Origin: Geoglobus sp.
GTDB taxonomy: Archaea; Halobacteriota; Archaeoglobi; Archaeoglobales; Archaeoglobaceae
Reading direction: 5' to 3'
Assembly (NCBI GenBank): GCA_015523645.1
Contig: WAJY01000231.1
Location: 1 to 7,890 of the forward strand
Length of the DNA: 7,890 bases
The position numbers were made by a program, and so were the translations under genes. A model generated the notes under the pieces. It had not been told where the DNA came from and did not search any database. It saw only the letters and a program-made list of their open reading frames with translations. This document shows positions 1-6,333 of the stretch, piece after piece; within the stretch, counting starts at the first letter, position 1; each line of letters opens with the position of its first letter.

Positions 1-53
1 GATCATTTCTTCTGTTTCTACATCTTCTCATAATTTCCAGATAAGATGTACAC

Positions 54-146
54 CTATAAGCTTTTTACCTCTTCTTCCTCTCTTCTTATCTGCTCCCTCA
101 GCACTTCAAGCTGGAATTTTGTGAGAAAAGTACATTCTGATCTCAG
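54..146 (-). pseudogene. short coding-like scrap, possibly the N-terminus of a Tfx-type HTH regulator
   Basis: An open stretch of about 30 codons on the minus strand, bounded by stops on both sides, reads SECTFLTKFQLEVLRE and then a charged helix rich in Arg and Glu. The segment T-F-L-T-x-x-Q-x-E-V-L-R resembles the start of archaeal Tfx-like winged-helix regulators, but the expected helix-turn-helix that should follow is not present in any frame. No start codon is visible in the frame. It is at most a decayed fragment and the resemblance may be chance. Confidence 0.18.
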
Positions 147-171
147 CTACGCTTTCAAATGTGTGTTTCTT

Positions 172-330
172 CTACCATCTGCTTAAAACCTCTGTTGCTA
201 CTTCTGTCACTCTTCCACATTTGAGCTTTTCAGCGAGCCTGATGACAAAGGTCGTATTGTCAGAGCCAGATGGACTTGCGAAGCCGATGAGCCTCTTTGC
301 CTCATCTGGCATTTCTGCTCTCACCTCCTT
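172..330 (-). pseudogene. unrecognised open stretch, likely decayed gene remnant
   Basis: This minus-strand frame is open for 52 codons between the stop at 331-333 and the stop at 172-174, with an internal ATG at 310-312 that would give a 46-residue peptide. The translation (EMPDEAKRLIGFASPSGSDN, then TTFVIRLAEKLKCGRVTEVA) has the composition of real protein, with alternating hydrophobic and charged residues. It lies in the same frame as the DUF488 remnant upstream but does not look like the DUF488 C-terminus, whose Cys-His-Arg motif is absent. I do not recognise a family. It could be an independent small gene or debris from a deletion that joined two genes. Confidence 0.25.
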
Positions 331-723
331 TCACTGTTTCCACAATGTAGACAATAGCGAGAATCTTTGCCGGTTCTTTTCTCCCCTTGCAACCTCTGCA
401 AGCTTTTCAACAGCATTTCTGAATTCACCAGTAAGCATGTGGTCAGCATAATTTCTGAAACCCTCACTCTTGATTGCTATATTGGGTGAGCTCTCAAGAA
501 CTCTTTTTCTGTATTCGCCAAGCTACCGAATCCTGATGTATTCTATCCCATTATTTTGCAGAGCCATTCTCAGATTTTCCTGCCTGAAGTGGTCAAACTT
601 TGAGCTTGGAAATCTCCGCACATCAACAATAACCTCTATTTTGAATTTTTTAAGGTGCCTGATAAACTCCTCAATTGAGCGGTTTGAGTGGCCTATGGTG
701 TATATTGTGGGTTTTTCGGGCAT
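331..723 (-). pseudogene. DUF488 family protein, broken by an in-frame stop
   Basis: The ATG at 721-723 opens a frame that starts MPEKPTIYTIGHSNRSIEEF and continues with IVDVRRFPSS, the hallmark N-terminal motifs of the DUF488 family (Y-T-I-G-H-S, then V-D-V-R-x-x-P). Translation stops at a TAG (523-525) after 66 residues. The same frame continues beyond it with LGEYRKRVLESSP and SEGFRNYADHMLTGEF, which match the next conserved blocks of the family (E-L-G-G-Y-R-K, then F-R-N-Y-A-x-x-M). The stop therefore sits inside the domain, where a Pro-Glu-Leu-Gly type segment is expected. After about residue 115 similarity is lost and a TGA at 331-333 ends the frame; the family's usual C-terminal C-H-R block is not seen. 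DUF488 function is unknown. The upstream minus-strand DNA has only a weak TATA-like CTTTAATG near 749-756, so transcription would be nearly leaderless. Confidence 0.75.
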
Positions 724-960
724 TTGGGATATGATTTGCTTTGAAGCATTAAAGGTTTTGTCTTGATTAGGGATATGGGATGATTTCAGAGATAAAGATT
801 TTGTATGTTGTCTGGGGCAATCAGAACTTATCAGTCGAAATGAGTTTTGTGCAATAGCTTGAATCCTTGCTATTGCTGGCTTGAATGGAACATCTGCACA
901 TTCACTATCCCCACCTCAGATTCATTGAGGCGGTTGAAGCTGATAAAAGATCTGAAACTC
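724..960. other. spacer between divergent broken genes, no clear gene
   Basis: This spacer separates the minus-strand DUF488 remnant from the plus-strand terpene synthase-like remnant. It holds two very short plus-strand open stretches: about 25 codons from ATG 779 (MISEIKILYVVWG...) and 26 codons from ATG 885 to a stop at 963-965, containing HIHYPHLRFIEAVEADK. Their composition is protein-like, but they are too short to support as genes and I recognise neither. They may be gene debris. Confidence 0.4.
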
Positions 961-968
961 CTTAAATA
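961..968 (+). promoter_or_regulatory. candidate TATA box (CTTAAATA) for the 1030-1967 gene
   Basis: The octamer CTTAAATA is identical to the two copies in front of trpC and fits the archaeal box A. It lies 61 bp before the ATG at 1030, so transcription would begin near 985-995 with a leader of about 40 bases. A second A+T-rich stretch (TTTAGTTAAATTT, about 980-992) is an alternative. Confidence 0.4.
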
Positions 969-1019
969 GATTTTGATGGTTTAGTTAAATTTATGTTCAA
1001 AATAATTAAATTTCAAGTC

Positions 1020-1025
1020 AGGTGG
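1020..1025 (+). promoter_or_regulatory. Shine-Dalgarno site AGGTGG
   Basis: AGGTGG ends 4 bases before the ATG at 1030. It is complementary to the 16S rRNA 3' end and fixes 1030 as the start of the broken terpene synthase-like gene, indicating that this was once a translated gene. Confidence 0.55.
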
Positions 1026-1029
1026 TTAA

Positions 1030-1967
1030 ATGTTGAGCGGGGATGAAACCAAACAAATTATCTCAACAGTTCTCGACTACAGCTTCCCCTCCCGTTGAGG
1101 AGCTGGTTGAAAGGTACGAGATCGCTGGTGGAAGGAGAGACAGATTTCTGTGGAAGTGGGTTGCTGTAGTTTTTCAGGCAGGAAATTACACTTTCATGCG
1201 TAGAAGAGGAATATCTTGATACTGTTATTGACCTGAAAGTTCTTCTCACAGTAATAGACGCCATTGTAGATGATGCTGCAGATTACTACAAGGATCGTGA
1301 GTTAATCAACAGGGCTTACATGATCTTGTTTTACGGAAAATCCTTCAGTGAGAAAAAGCTGATTTTGTTTAAGGATTTGTGGAATTACATTCTCAGAGAA
1401 ATGAGAGCACTTCCAAGATTTGAGGAATTTTTCCCTATTTTTGAGTACGACATCAGGCAGATGTTCAACGCGATGTATTACTCCTACCTCGCAAATACAA
1501 AGCCTGAAACCCTAAACTTGAAGGAGGCTAAAATCTACATAGCAAACAACATGATCATCTTCCCCTACATAGACATTGACCTAATGGCATCCCCATCCTT
1601 TGACATCACCGAGTACCACTCCTTAGAGAAGTAATATGGTATGCACAGCAAATGGCGAGGATCGGAAACTGGTTGAGCACTTGGAAGAGGGAGTTAAAGG
1701 AGAAAGACTTCTCTTCAGGCATTTTTGCATACTTAGTTTCGAAGGGATTCGTCTCAGCAAGAGATCTTTCAGAAATGGATGAGGGAAAGATTGTTGAGAT
1801 AGTTGAGACGTCCAACGCTGTGGAATATTTTTTGGGTAAGTGGAGAGAGAACTATAGAAAGGTTGAGGAAGATAGGTAAGGGAATGAAGTCAGTTGATGT
1901 CAAAGCCCTTTTAAGGGGGTTCGAGACTCTGCTAAAGTTTCATCTTGCGACTGAAGGGTATAAGTAG
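1030..1967 (+). pseudogene. class I terpene synthase-like protein, broken by four frameshifts
   Basis: Five consecutive protein-like segments in shifting frames join into one ~311-residue protein. ATG 1030 opens MLSGDETKQIISTVLDYSFPS. The reading frame then moves at a C-rich run near 1087-1093 to VEELVERYEIAGGRRDRFLW, near 1192-1199 to LSCVEEEYLDTVIDL, near 1615-1628 to LREVIWYAQQMARIGNWLST, and near 1870 to IGKGMKSVDVKALLRGFETL, ending at TAG 1965-1967. Each shift is explained by a single-base insertion or deletion. The joined protein has D-D-A-A-D (1269-1283, about residue 80) and N-W-L-S-T-W-K-R-E (1667-1693, about residue 212). These fit the DDxxD and N-x-L-x-T-x-x-x-E Mg2+-diphosphate motifs of class I terpene synthases, with the usual spacing and total length. 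If ever functional it would have ionised an isoprenyl diphosphate in the cytosol; the product is unknown. The second Asp of the canonical N-D-L-x-S triad is Trp here, and a C-terminal Arg-Tyr pair is not evident. Assignment rests on motifs only. Confidence 0.7.
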
Positions 1968-2391
1968 TCTGGTTTTTCACATTATTTTGCACAATCAAAG
2001 CAGGCACAGAGCAACAATATGTGCTACACCTCAAATCACCCACCTTCATCAAACTCATAATTTGAGTTCATATGCTGAACATTGACCTCCCATCTACCTT
2101 TATAGCGCGCATTGTGTGTATTTCGTATTACTTGACTTTTTCAGATCAATAATCATTATTTTTGGATTGGGCTTGTTGGATTCATGGAACGCTTACAACC
2201 ATCCGAGTTAATCATGTATTAAGCTCAAAGACACATCTCCGCTCCATCAATTATCTTTCCTATATTTCTCAAATCCCATATATCTTGCTTTGCTATACCC
2301 AAGAACGTAAGTCTAAAACTTAAAATGAAGGTTTTATAAAATTGGACGATATGTAAATAGCTATCACAGGGCTTAGAACCAGAAATAGAAG
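1968..2391. other. 424-bp spacer, no gene seen
   Basis: I see no supportable gene here on either strand. It is A+T-rich and contains two short inverted repeats (2052-2068 and the near-palindromic AATAATCATTATT at 2148-2160). A minus-strand open frame reaches down to 2225, but its first part is the tRNA gene read as protein, and the remainder shows no recognisable motif. Confidence 0.5.
2052..2068. repeat. short perfect inverted repeat
   Basis: AACTCA and TGAGTT flank a 5-base spacer TAATT. The hairpin or dyad lies 85 bp after the end of the broken terpene synthase-like gene. There is no T-run behind it, so a terminator is not well supported; it could be a protein-binding dyad or chance. Confidence 0.3.
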
Positions 2392-2464
2392 AGCCACGGG
2401 CGGGATTTGAACCCGCGACCTCGTGCTTACCAAGCACGCGCTCTACCTGCTGAGCTACCGTGGC
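2392..2464 (-). tRNA. tRNA-Thr (anticodon GGT)
   Basis: The minus strand folds into a complete 73-base cloverleaf. The acceptor stem is GCCACGG/CCGTGGC, the D-arm GCTC/GAGC, the anticodon stem CGTGC/GCACG with loop TTGGTAA giving anticodon GGT (reads ACC/ACU threonine codons), the variable loop 5 bases, and the T-arm GCGGG/CCCGC with TTCAAAT loop. The discriminator base is T, as is common in archaeal threonine tRNAs. No CCA is encoded (the next bases are CTT) and there is no intron. Confidence 0.96.
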
Positions 2465-2489
2465 TTGTTATAGTGGTATGGCTTAGTTT

Positions 2490-2497
2490 TTAATAAA
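2490..2497 (-). promoter_or_regulatory. TATA box for tRNA-Thr
   Basis: On the minus strand the sequence TTTATTAA sits 26 bases upstream of the tRNA 5' end, the normal distance for an archaeal box A. Transcription would start at or just before the mature tRNA 5' end. Confidence 0.6.
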
Positions 2498-2759
2498 TTT
2501 ATGGTGTGAAGCAATCCTGAAGATAGCGGAAAAACATCAATTCTCTATGCTATACAACATTGCAAAACCGTTCAGCAAGTTCAGAATAAAATTAAAAGGG
2601 TATCTGTATAGAAATCTACTATAAAACTTTTTTATTTTCCTTATCCAGCAGTTAAAAATCTTTCCATTTCGCATTTTCCCATTGTCTAAGTTATCTGGAG
2701 ATTTATTGTTTTGTCTGCTTTTTGTTTTTGATAACCTTTAGCATCTTACTATTCCAGTA
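2498..2759. other. spacer between tRNA-Thr and trp promoter, with a possible ORF remnant
   Basis: No firm gene is present. A plus-strand frame is open from about 2484 to the TAA at 2622-2624 and reads EAILKIAEKHQFSMLYNIAK followed by more protein-like sequence, but it has no ATG or good start and would overlap the tRNA promoter. It is followed within 4 bases by TTTTTTATTTT (2628-2638), which has the form of an archaeal T-rich terminator. It may be the tail of a lost gene or chance. The rest is T-rich and featureless. Confidence 0.3.
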
Positions 2760-2773
2760 GAAAAGCTTAAATA
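2760..2773 (+). promoter_or_regulatory. trp operon promoter, BRE plus TATA box
   Basis: A purine-rich BRE-like GAAAAG runs directly into CTTAAATA (2766-2773), the best archaeal promoter match ahead of the operon. Transcription is predicted to begin near 2793-2797, giving a leader of about 20-25 bases before trpC. Confidence 0.6.
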
Positions 2774-2790
2774 CACAAATACTGCATATT

Positions 2791-2798
2791 CTTAAATA
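2791..2798 (+). promoter_or_regulatory. second CTTAAATA copy, alternative TATA box or operator
   Basis: An exact second copy of CTTAAATA lies 25 bp downstream of the first. Used as a TATA box it would place the transcription start near 2815-2822, so trpC would be made from an almost leaderless mRNA. Alternatively it overlaps the start site of the upstream promoter, which is where a repressor could act. No TGTACA TrpY-type box is seen here. Confidence 0.35.
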
Positions 2799-2837
2799 AT
2801 GAGAAGAAACCTAGGTGATGGACTTTGGATTGTATAG
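2799..2837 (+). CDS. possible 12-codon leader ORF with one Trp codon overlapping trpC
   Basis: ATG 2799 opens MRRNLGDGLWIV and ends at TAG 2835-2837, out of frame with trpC and overlapping its first codons. The start lies 2-6 bases after the transcription start predicted from the first TATA box, so it could be translated leaderless. The tenth codon is TGG. No attenuator hairpin is visible behind it, and one Trp codon in 12 is weak support. It may well be chance. Confidence 0.15.
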   Translation: MRRNLGDGLWIV

Positions 2838-3513
2838 AGTGCTTAAACAGAGAAAAAGAGAAGGACTCAATCCTGTTATTGCCGAAATAAAGGTTCACTC
2901 TCCAAAATATGGGGATTTAATAGGGAAAAGAGATGAGATTGAGATTTTAAGAGTTTATGAGAAATGCAAGGTTGCAGGGATTTCATACATAACCGAGAAA
3001 AAGCATTACAAAGGCAGCTTTGAAACACTCAGAAAAATTTGTAAGCATACTTCCCTTCCGGTATTGAGGAAGGATTTTGTAACATCAAAGGGTGAAATTG
3101 AGAGAACCTCAGAAGCTGGAGCCTCTGCCATCCTCCTTATAGCCAGAATCCTCGGGGAAAACACCCCCGAATTTGTAGATTTCTCAATTGAGCATGCTTT
3201 GGATCCTGTCGTAGAGGTTCATTCAGCTGAAGACATCAGAATTGCAATTGAAACAAAAACTCCAATCATCGGAATAAACAACAGAGACATATCGAAACTT
3301 GAAAAAGATGACGGAAGTGTCGAATTGACTGCAAAACTGTCTTCGCTTATCCCTGATTCCTTTCTTAAGATTAGTGAGAGCGGAATATCAAGTCTTGAAC
3401 ATTTGAAGGTTGCGTTATCCTATGCAGATGCTGTTTTGATTGGAACAGCCTTCATGAAGGCTAAAAATCTAGAAAAAACTGTTAGAAATTTTGTGGAGGC
3501 TAAATTATGCTAG
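2818..3513 (+). CDS. trpC: indole-3-glycerol phosphate synthase
   Basis: This enzyme closes the indole ring, converting 1-(2-carboxyphenylamino)-1-deoxyribulose 5-phosphate to indole-3-glycerol phosphate with loss of CO2 and water. The roughly 231-residue product is a TIM barrel without the extended N-terminus of some bacterial forms. Numbered from the GTG at 2815, visible active-site blocks are AEIKVHSP (E24, K26), LPVLRKDF (K86), VVEVHS (E134), IIGINNRD (N155) and ISESGI (E188, S189), with phosphate-binding GTAF near the end. All residues expected to be catalytic are present. Start codons GTG 2815 and ATG 2818 are adjacent; ATG is preferred. No good Shine-Dalgarno is present, only a weak GAGAAG at 2801-2806. 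It is the first gene of the trp operon and overlaps trpD by 7 bases. Confidence 0.96.
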   Translation: MDFGLYRVLKQRKREGLNPVIAEIKVHSPKYGDLIGKRDEIEILRVYEKCKVAGISYITEKKHYKGSFETLRKICKHTSLPVLRKDFVTSKGEIERTSEAGASAILLIARILGENTPEFVDFSIEHALDPVVEVHSAEDIRIAIETKTPIIGINNRDISKLEKDDGSVELTAKLSSLIPDSFLKISESGISSLEHLKVALSYADAVLIGTAFMKAKNLEKTVRNFVEAKLC

Positions 3514-4478
3514 AAAAAATTGTTGAAAGGAAAAAATTGAGCTTTGAGGAGGCTTACGAACTCTACAACCAGATGCTGAAAGAGAGCGAGGTAAAGGTTG
3601 CAGGAATCTTAACAGCTTTGCAAATGAAGGGTATCGATTCTGAAGAGCTAGCAGGATTCGTGAAGGCAATGAGAGAGAATGCTGTAAAGATTAACCTTGG
3701 GGAGGTTTGTGACACTTGCGGAACCGGAGGAGATGGAGCTTCAACAATCAACGTAAGCACAGCCTCTGCAATAGTTCTCTCTCTTTTTAGGAGAGTTGCG
3801 AAGCATGGAAACACAGCAGTCACCTCAAAAAGCGGTTCTGCAAATCTGATGGAAAAACTTGGAATTAAAACCCATCTTACACCGAAAGAGGTTGAGCGCA
3901 TGATAAAAGAGACCGGCTTTGCATTTCTCTTCGCACCCCTTTACCATCCAACACTAAAAAGAATAATCCCTATAAGGAGAGAGTTAAGAATAAAAACAAT
4001 ATTCAACGTTCTTGGACCTCTTTCTAATCCTGCAAAACCAGTCTATCAGATTGTCGGAGTAAATTCAGAAGAGCTTGCATACAAGATGGCAGAAACACTC
4101 CTCATGCTTGAAGTCAAGAAAGCTCTGGTTGTCCATGGGAATGGAATTGATGAAGTTAGTCCAAATTCCAAAACACTGGTTTTAGAGGTTAACAAGGACA
4201 TTGAAAAATACATAGTTTACCCCGAGGACTTTGGTCTCTCTAGGGAAAAGATAGTACCCTGCAACTCTCCTTTAGAGAGTGCAGAGAGAATTAAAGCTGT
4301 TTTTTCTGGAAAGGGGAAAAAAGAAGATAGAGCATTCATAATTGCAAATTCAAGCCTTGCATTGTACTCTGCTGAGGTTGGGGAGCTTAATGAGTGTGTG
4401 GAGATCGTCAAGTCTGCCCTCAATGGAGAGGCAATGGCTAAACTGGAGGAGATTGTAAATGCATGTCCAAAAACTTGA
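3507..4478 (+). CDS. trpD: anthranilate phosphoribosyltransferase
   Basis: TrpD transfers phosphoribosyl from PRPP to anthranilate, giving N-(5-phosphoribosyl)anthranilate. The 323-residue product is near the usual 330-345 length. An N-terminal helical domain (about 1-65) is followed by the PRPP-binding loop CGTGGDG (71-77), STAS (84-87), KHGN (99-102) with SKSGSA (107-112), the anthranilate-site block RIKTIFNVLGPLSNP (161-175), and the metal-binding G-I-D-E (213-216). These are all family signatures and none is missing. The ATG is preceded by a strong GGAGG (3495-3499) 7 bases away, inside the end of trpC. The 3' end overlaps trpE by 20 bases, implying translational coupling. Confidence 0.96.
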   Translation: MLEKIVERKKLSFEEAYELYNQMLKESEVKVAGILTALQMKGIDSEELAGFVKAMRENAVKINLGEVCDTCGTGGDGASTINVSTASAIVLSLFRRVAKHGNTAVTSKSGSANLMEKLGIKTHLTPKEVERMIKETGFAFLFAPLYHPTLKRIIPIRRELRIKTIFNVLGPLSNPAKPVYQIVGVNSEELAYKMAETLLMLEVKKALVVHGNGIDEVSPNSKTLVLEVNKDIEKYIVYPEDFGLSREKIVPCNSPLESAERIKAVFSGKGKKEDRAFIIANSSLALYSAEVGELNECVEIVKSALNGEAMAKLEEIVNACPKT

Positions 4479-5772
4479 CTACGTTCATCCATTAAAACTC
4501 TATTCTGCAATAAGAGACCATAACTTTCCATTCATTCTTGAATCAGCTGGAAAATTCGACAGAAAAGCCCGCTACACATACATTTCAGCAAACCCAGAAT
4601 ATGTGGTGGAGATCGATGAAAGGGGAACAAGAGTGGATGGTAAAAGAGTTTCAGATGAAACAAATCCATTCAAATCCCTAAAGGAGTTTCTTGAATCTGA
4701 GGAATTTGGAGAGAGGTTTGTAGGTGGTTTGGTTGGATACGTAGCATACAACGCTGTTTACAACTACATAGAGGGAAAGATAGAGGAGCCATCGGTATTT
4801 TGTAGCTATGACAATGTTTTTATTTACGACAACATCTTAAACAAACTTTACTTTCTTGGCAGAAGTGAAGATCTGAAAGCCAAGAAAATTGTGGAAAGAG
4901 CAAAAAGAGAAAGAGTTGAGAGAGAGAAAGGTGAATCCTTTATAATTGGACTGGATGCCGGAAGAGATGACTTCATTGAAATGGTTCTAAAAGCGAAAGA
5001 CTACATATACTCGGGAGATGTTTTTCAGGTGGTTCTTTCAAGAGAGTATGAAATAGACAGCGATCTTTCTTCATTTCAAATCTACATGAACCTTAGAGAG
5101 ATAAATCCCAGCCCCTACATGTTTTGTTTGGAATTTAAAAAGGATGTTATTGGTGCATCTCCAGAAACAATGGCATCAGTGGAGAAAAAGACTGTCAAGA
5201 TAAATCCAATTGCCGGAACAGCACCTAGAGGCAGGAGTGAGGTTGAGGATGGAAGGCTCGCTCAAATACTGCTGAAGGATGAGAAAGAGAGAGCAGAGCA
5301 TGTGATGCTTGTCGATCTGGCAAGGAATGACCTTAGAAGGGTTTGCAAGGCGGGAAGTATTAGGCTAGCTATGTTCATGGAGGTTCTGAAGTACAGTCAC
5401 GTTCAGCACATTGAGAGCGAGATTATTGGAGAGCTTGAAGATGGAAAAGGTCCGTTTGAGGCGATGGAATCGGCATTTCCCGCTGGCACACTCACGGGCG
5501 CTCCAAAACTTAGAGCAATGGAGATCATAGACGAGCTTGAAATGTCAAAAAGGAGGGTTTACGGTGGTTGCGTTGGCTATTTCTCCAAAAACGGATGGGC
5601 TGACATGGCAATTGCCATAAGGATGGTTGAGAGGGATGATGTTTGCAGAGTGAGGGCAGGGGCTGGCATAGTTGCAGACTCTTCTCCCGAGAAAGAGTTT
5701 GCTGAGACTGAGAGGAAGATGTTTGCGGTGATGAAGGCATTGGGTGTTGAGAATGATTTTAATTATAGATAA
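4459..5772 (+). CDS. trpE: anthranilate synthase component I
   Basis: TrpE is the synthase subunit that uses ammonia delivered by TrpG to turn chorismate into anthranilate and pyruvate. The 437 residues include an N-terminal anthranilate synthase domain and the C-terminal chorismate-binding domain. The tryptophan feedback site appears intact: ILES (26-29) and NPSPYMF (216-222). Chorismate/Mg2+ motifs are GASPET (232-237), PIAGTAPRG (250-258), AEHVMLVDLARNDL (279-292), HIESEIIGEL (317-326), FPAGTLTGAPK (340-350) and GAGIVADSSPEKE (401-413). Small departures from the common consensus are Ala255 in the GTRPRG block and Arg293 where Gly is usual. Both blocks are otherwise conserved and activity is expected. 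The start is set by GGAGG at 4445-4449, 9 bases upstream. PabB or isochorismate synthase is unlikely given the trp context. Confidence 0.96.
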   Translation: MHVQKLDYVHPLKLYSAIRDHNFPFILESAGKFDRKARYTYISANPEYVVEIDERGTRVDGKRVSDETNPFKSLKEFLESEEFGERFVGGLVGYVAYNAVYNYIEGKIEEPSVFCSYDNVFIYDNILNKLYFLGRSEDLKAKKIVERAKRERVEREKGESFIIGLDAGRDDFIEMVLKAKDYIYSGDVFQVVLSREYEIDSDLSSFQIYMNLREINPSPYMFCLEFKKDVIGASPETMASVEKKTVKINPIAGTAPRGRSEVEDGRLAQILLKDEKERAEHVMLVDLARNDLRRVCKAGSIRLAMFMEVLKYSHVQHIESEIIGELEDGKGPFEAMESAFPAGTLTGAPKLRAMEIIDELEMSKRRVYGGCVGYFSKNGWADMAIAIRMVERDDVCRVRAGAGIVADSSPEKEFAETERKMFAVMKALGVENDFNYR

Positions 5773-6328
5773 CAGGGATTCATTTGTCTGGAATCTTGCA
5801 GACTATGCATCAATGTTTTCAGACGTTGAGGTTTTGCCAAACACAATTGATGTCTCTGATGTGAAAAGAATTGAGCCTGATGGAATTATAATCTCACCTG
5901 GTCCGGGATCTCCTGAAAGGAATAGAGATGTTGGAAATTGCAGGGAAATAGTGAGGGAGGTTGAAGTTCCTATCTTAGGTGTCTGTCTGGGTCATCAGAT
6001 TATTGCCCATGTCTTCGGAGGTGTTGTTGGAAAAGTTAAACCTCTCCATGGAAAGGCGAGTTTGATAAGGCATGACTCAAAAACAATATTTGAGGGTGTG
6101 AAAAATCCCCTCATGGCTGGGAGATATCATTCTCTTGCCGTTCTAAAAGCTCCGAGATCTTTCGAGATTTCTGCAATTTCCTTAAACGATGGAGTGATAA
6201 TGGGGATAAGACACAAGAAAGAACCTTTAGAGGGGGTTCAATTTCATCCAGAGAGCGTGCTGACAGATAAGGAGAATGGATTAAGGATCATAAAAAACTT
6301 TGTTATGTTATGCACTTCAAAAAGGTGA
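5753..6328 (+). CDS. trpG: anthranilate synthase component II (glutamine amidotransferase)
   Basis: TrpG hydrolyses glutamine and passes ammonia to TrpE. It is a 191-residue class I amidotransferase starting MILIIDNRDSFVWNL, the typical family N-terminus. The oxyanion-hole segment SPGPGSP (48-54), nucleophile elbow GVCLGHQ (76-82, Cys78), HGK (99-101), GRYHSL (123-128) and FHPES (164-168, His165 and Glu167) form a complete Cys-His-Glu triad. The frame extends upstream to a GTG at 5744, but ATG 5753 matches family starts and has GGGTG (5742-5746) 6 bases ahead. It overlaps the end of trpE by 20 bases. A role shared with folate synthesis (PabA) is possible, but none is shown by the sequence. 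Confidence 0.95.
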   Translation: MILIIDNRDSFVWNLADYASMFSDVEVLPNTIDVSDVKRIEPDGIIISPGPGSPERNRDVGNCREIVREVEVPILGVCLGHQIIAHVFGGVVGKVKPLHGKASLIRHDSKTIFEGVKNPLMAGRYHSLAVLKAPRSFEISAISLNDGVIMGIRHKKEPLEGVQFHPESVLTDKENGLRIIKNFVMLCTSKR

Positions 6329-6333
6329 GCGAG

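Noticed and set aside
47..52. TGTACA, resembling a TrpY-type TRP box
   Set aside because: It is 2.7 kb from the trp promoter inside decayed sequence; a 6-base palindrome is expected by chance and none is seen near trpC.
161..766. Two plus-strand open frames of 96 and 98 codons (161-451 and 470-766)
   Set aside because: They are antisense to the DUF488 remnant and its downstream frame, have low-complexity Ser/Phe/Leu composition and no ribosome-binding site.
1320..1634. Stand-alone 104-residue protein starting at ATG 1320
   Set aside because: The frame is coding-like upstream of this ATG back to about 1194 and contains the DDAAD motif there, so the ATG is internal to the larger broken gene.
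1606..1815. Minus-strand 69-codon open frame, and a similar one at 1058-1264
   Set aside because: Both are antisense shadows of the terpene synthase-like gene, whose conserved motifs lie on the plus strand.
2225..2437. Minus-strand 70-codon open frame
   Set aside because: Its first third is the tRNA-Thr gene read as protein (the typical VAGSNPARG string), and the rest has no motif or start signal.
2640..2800. Classical trp attenuator with terminator hairpin
   Set aside because: No hairpin followed by a T-run lies between the predicted transcription start and trpC; the T-run at 2628-2638 is upstream of the promoter.
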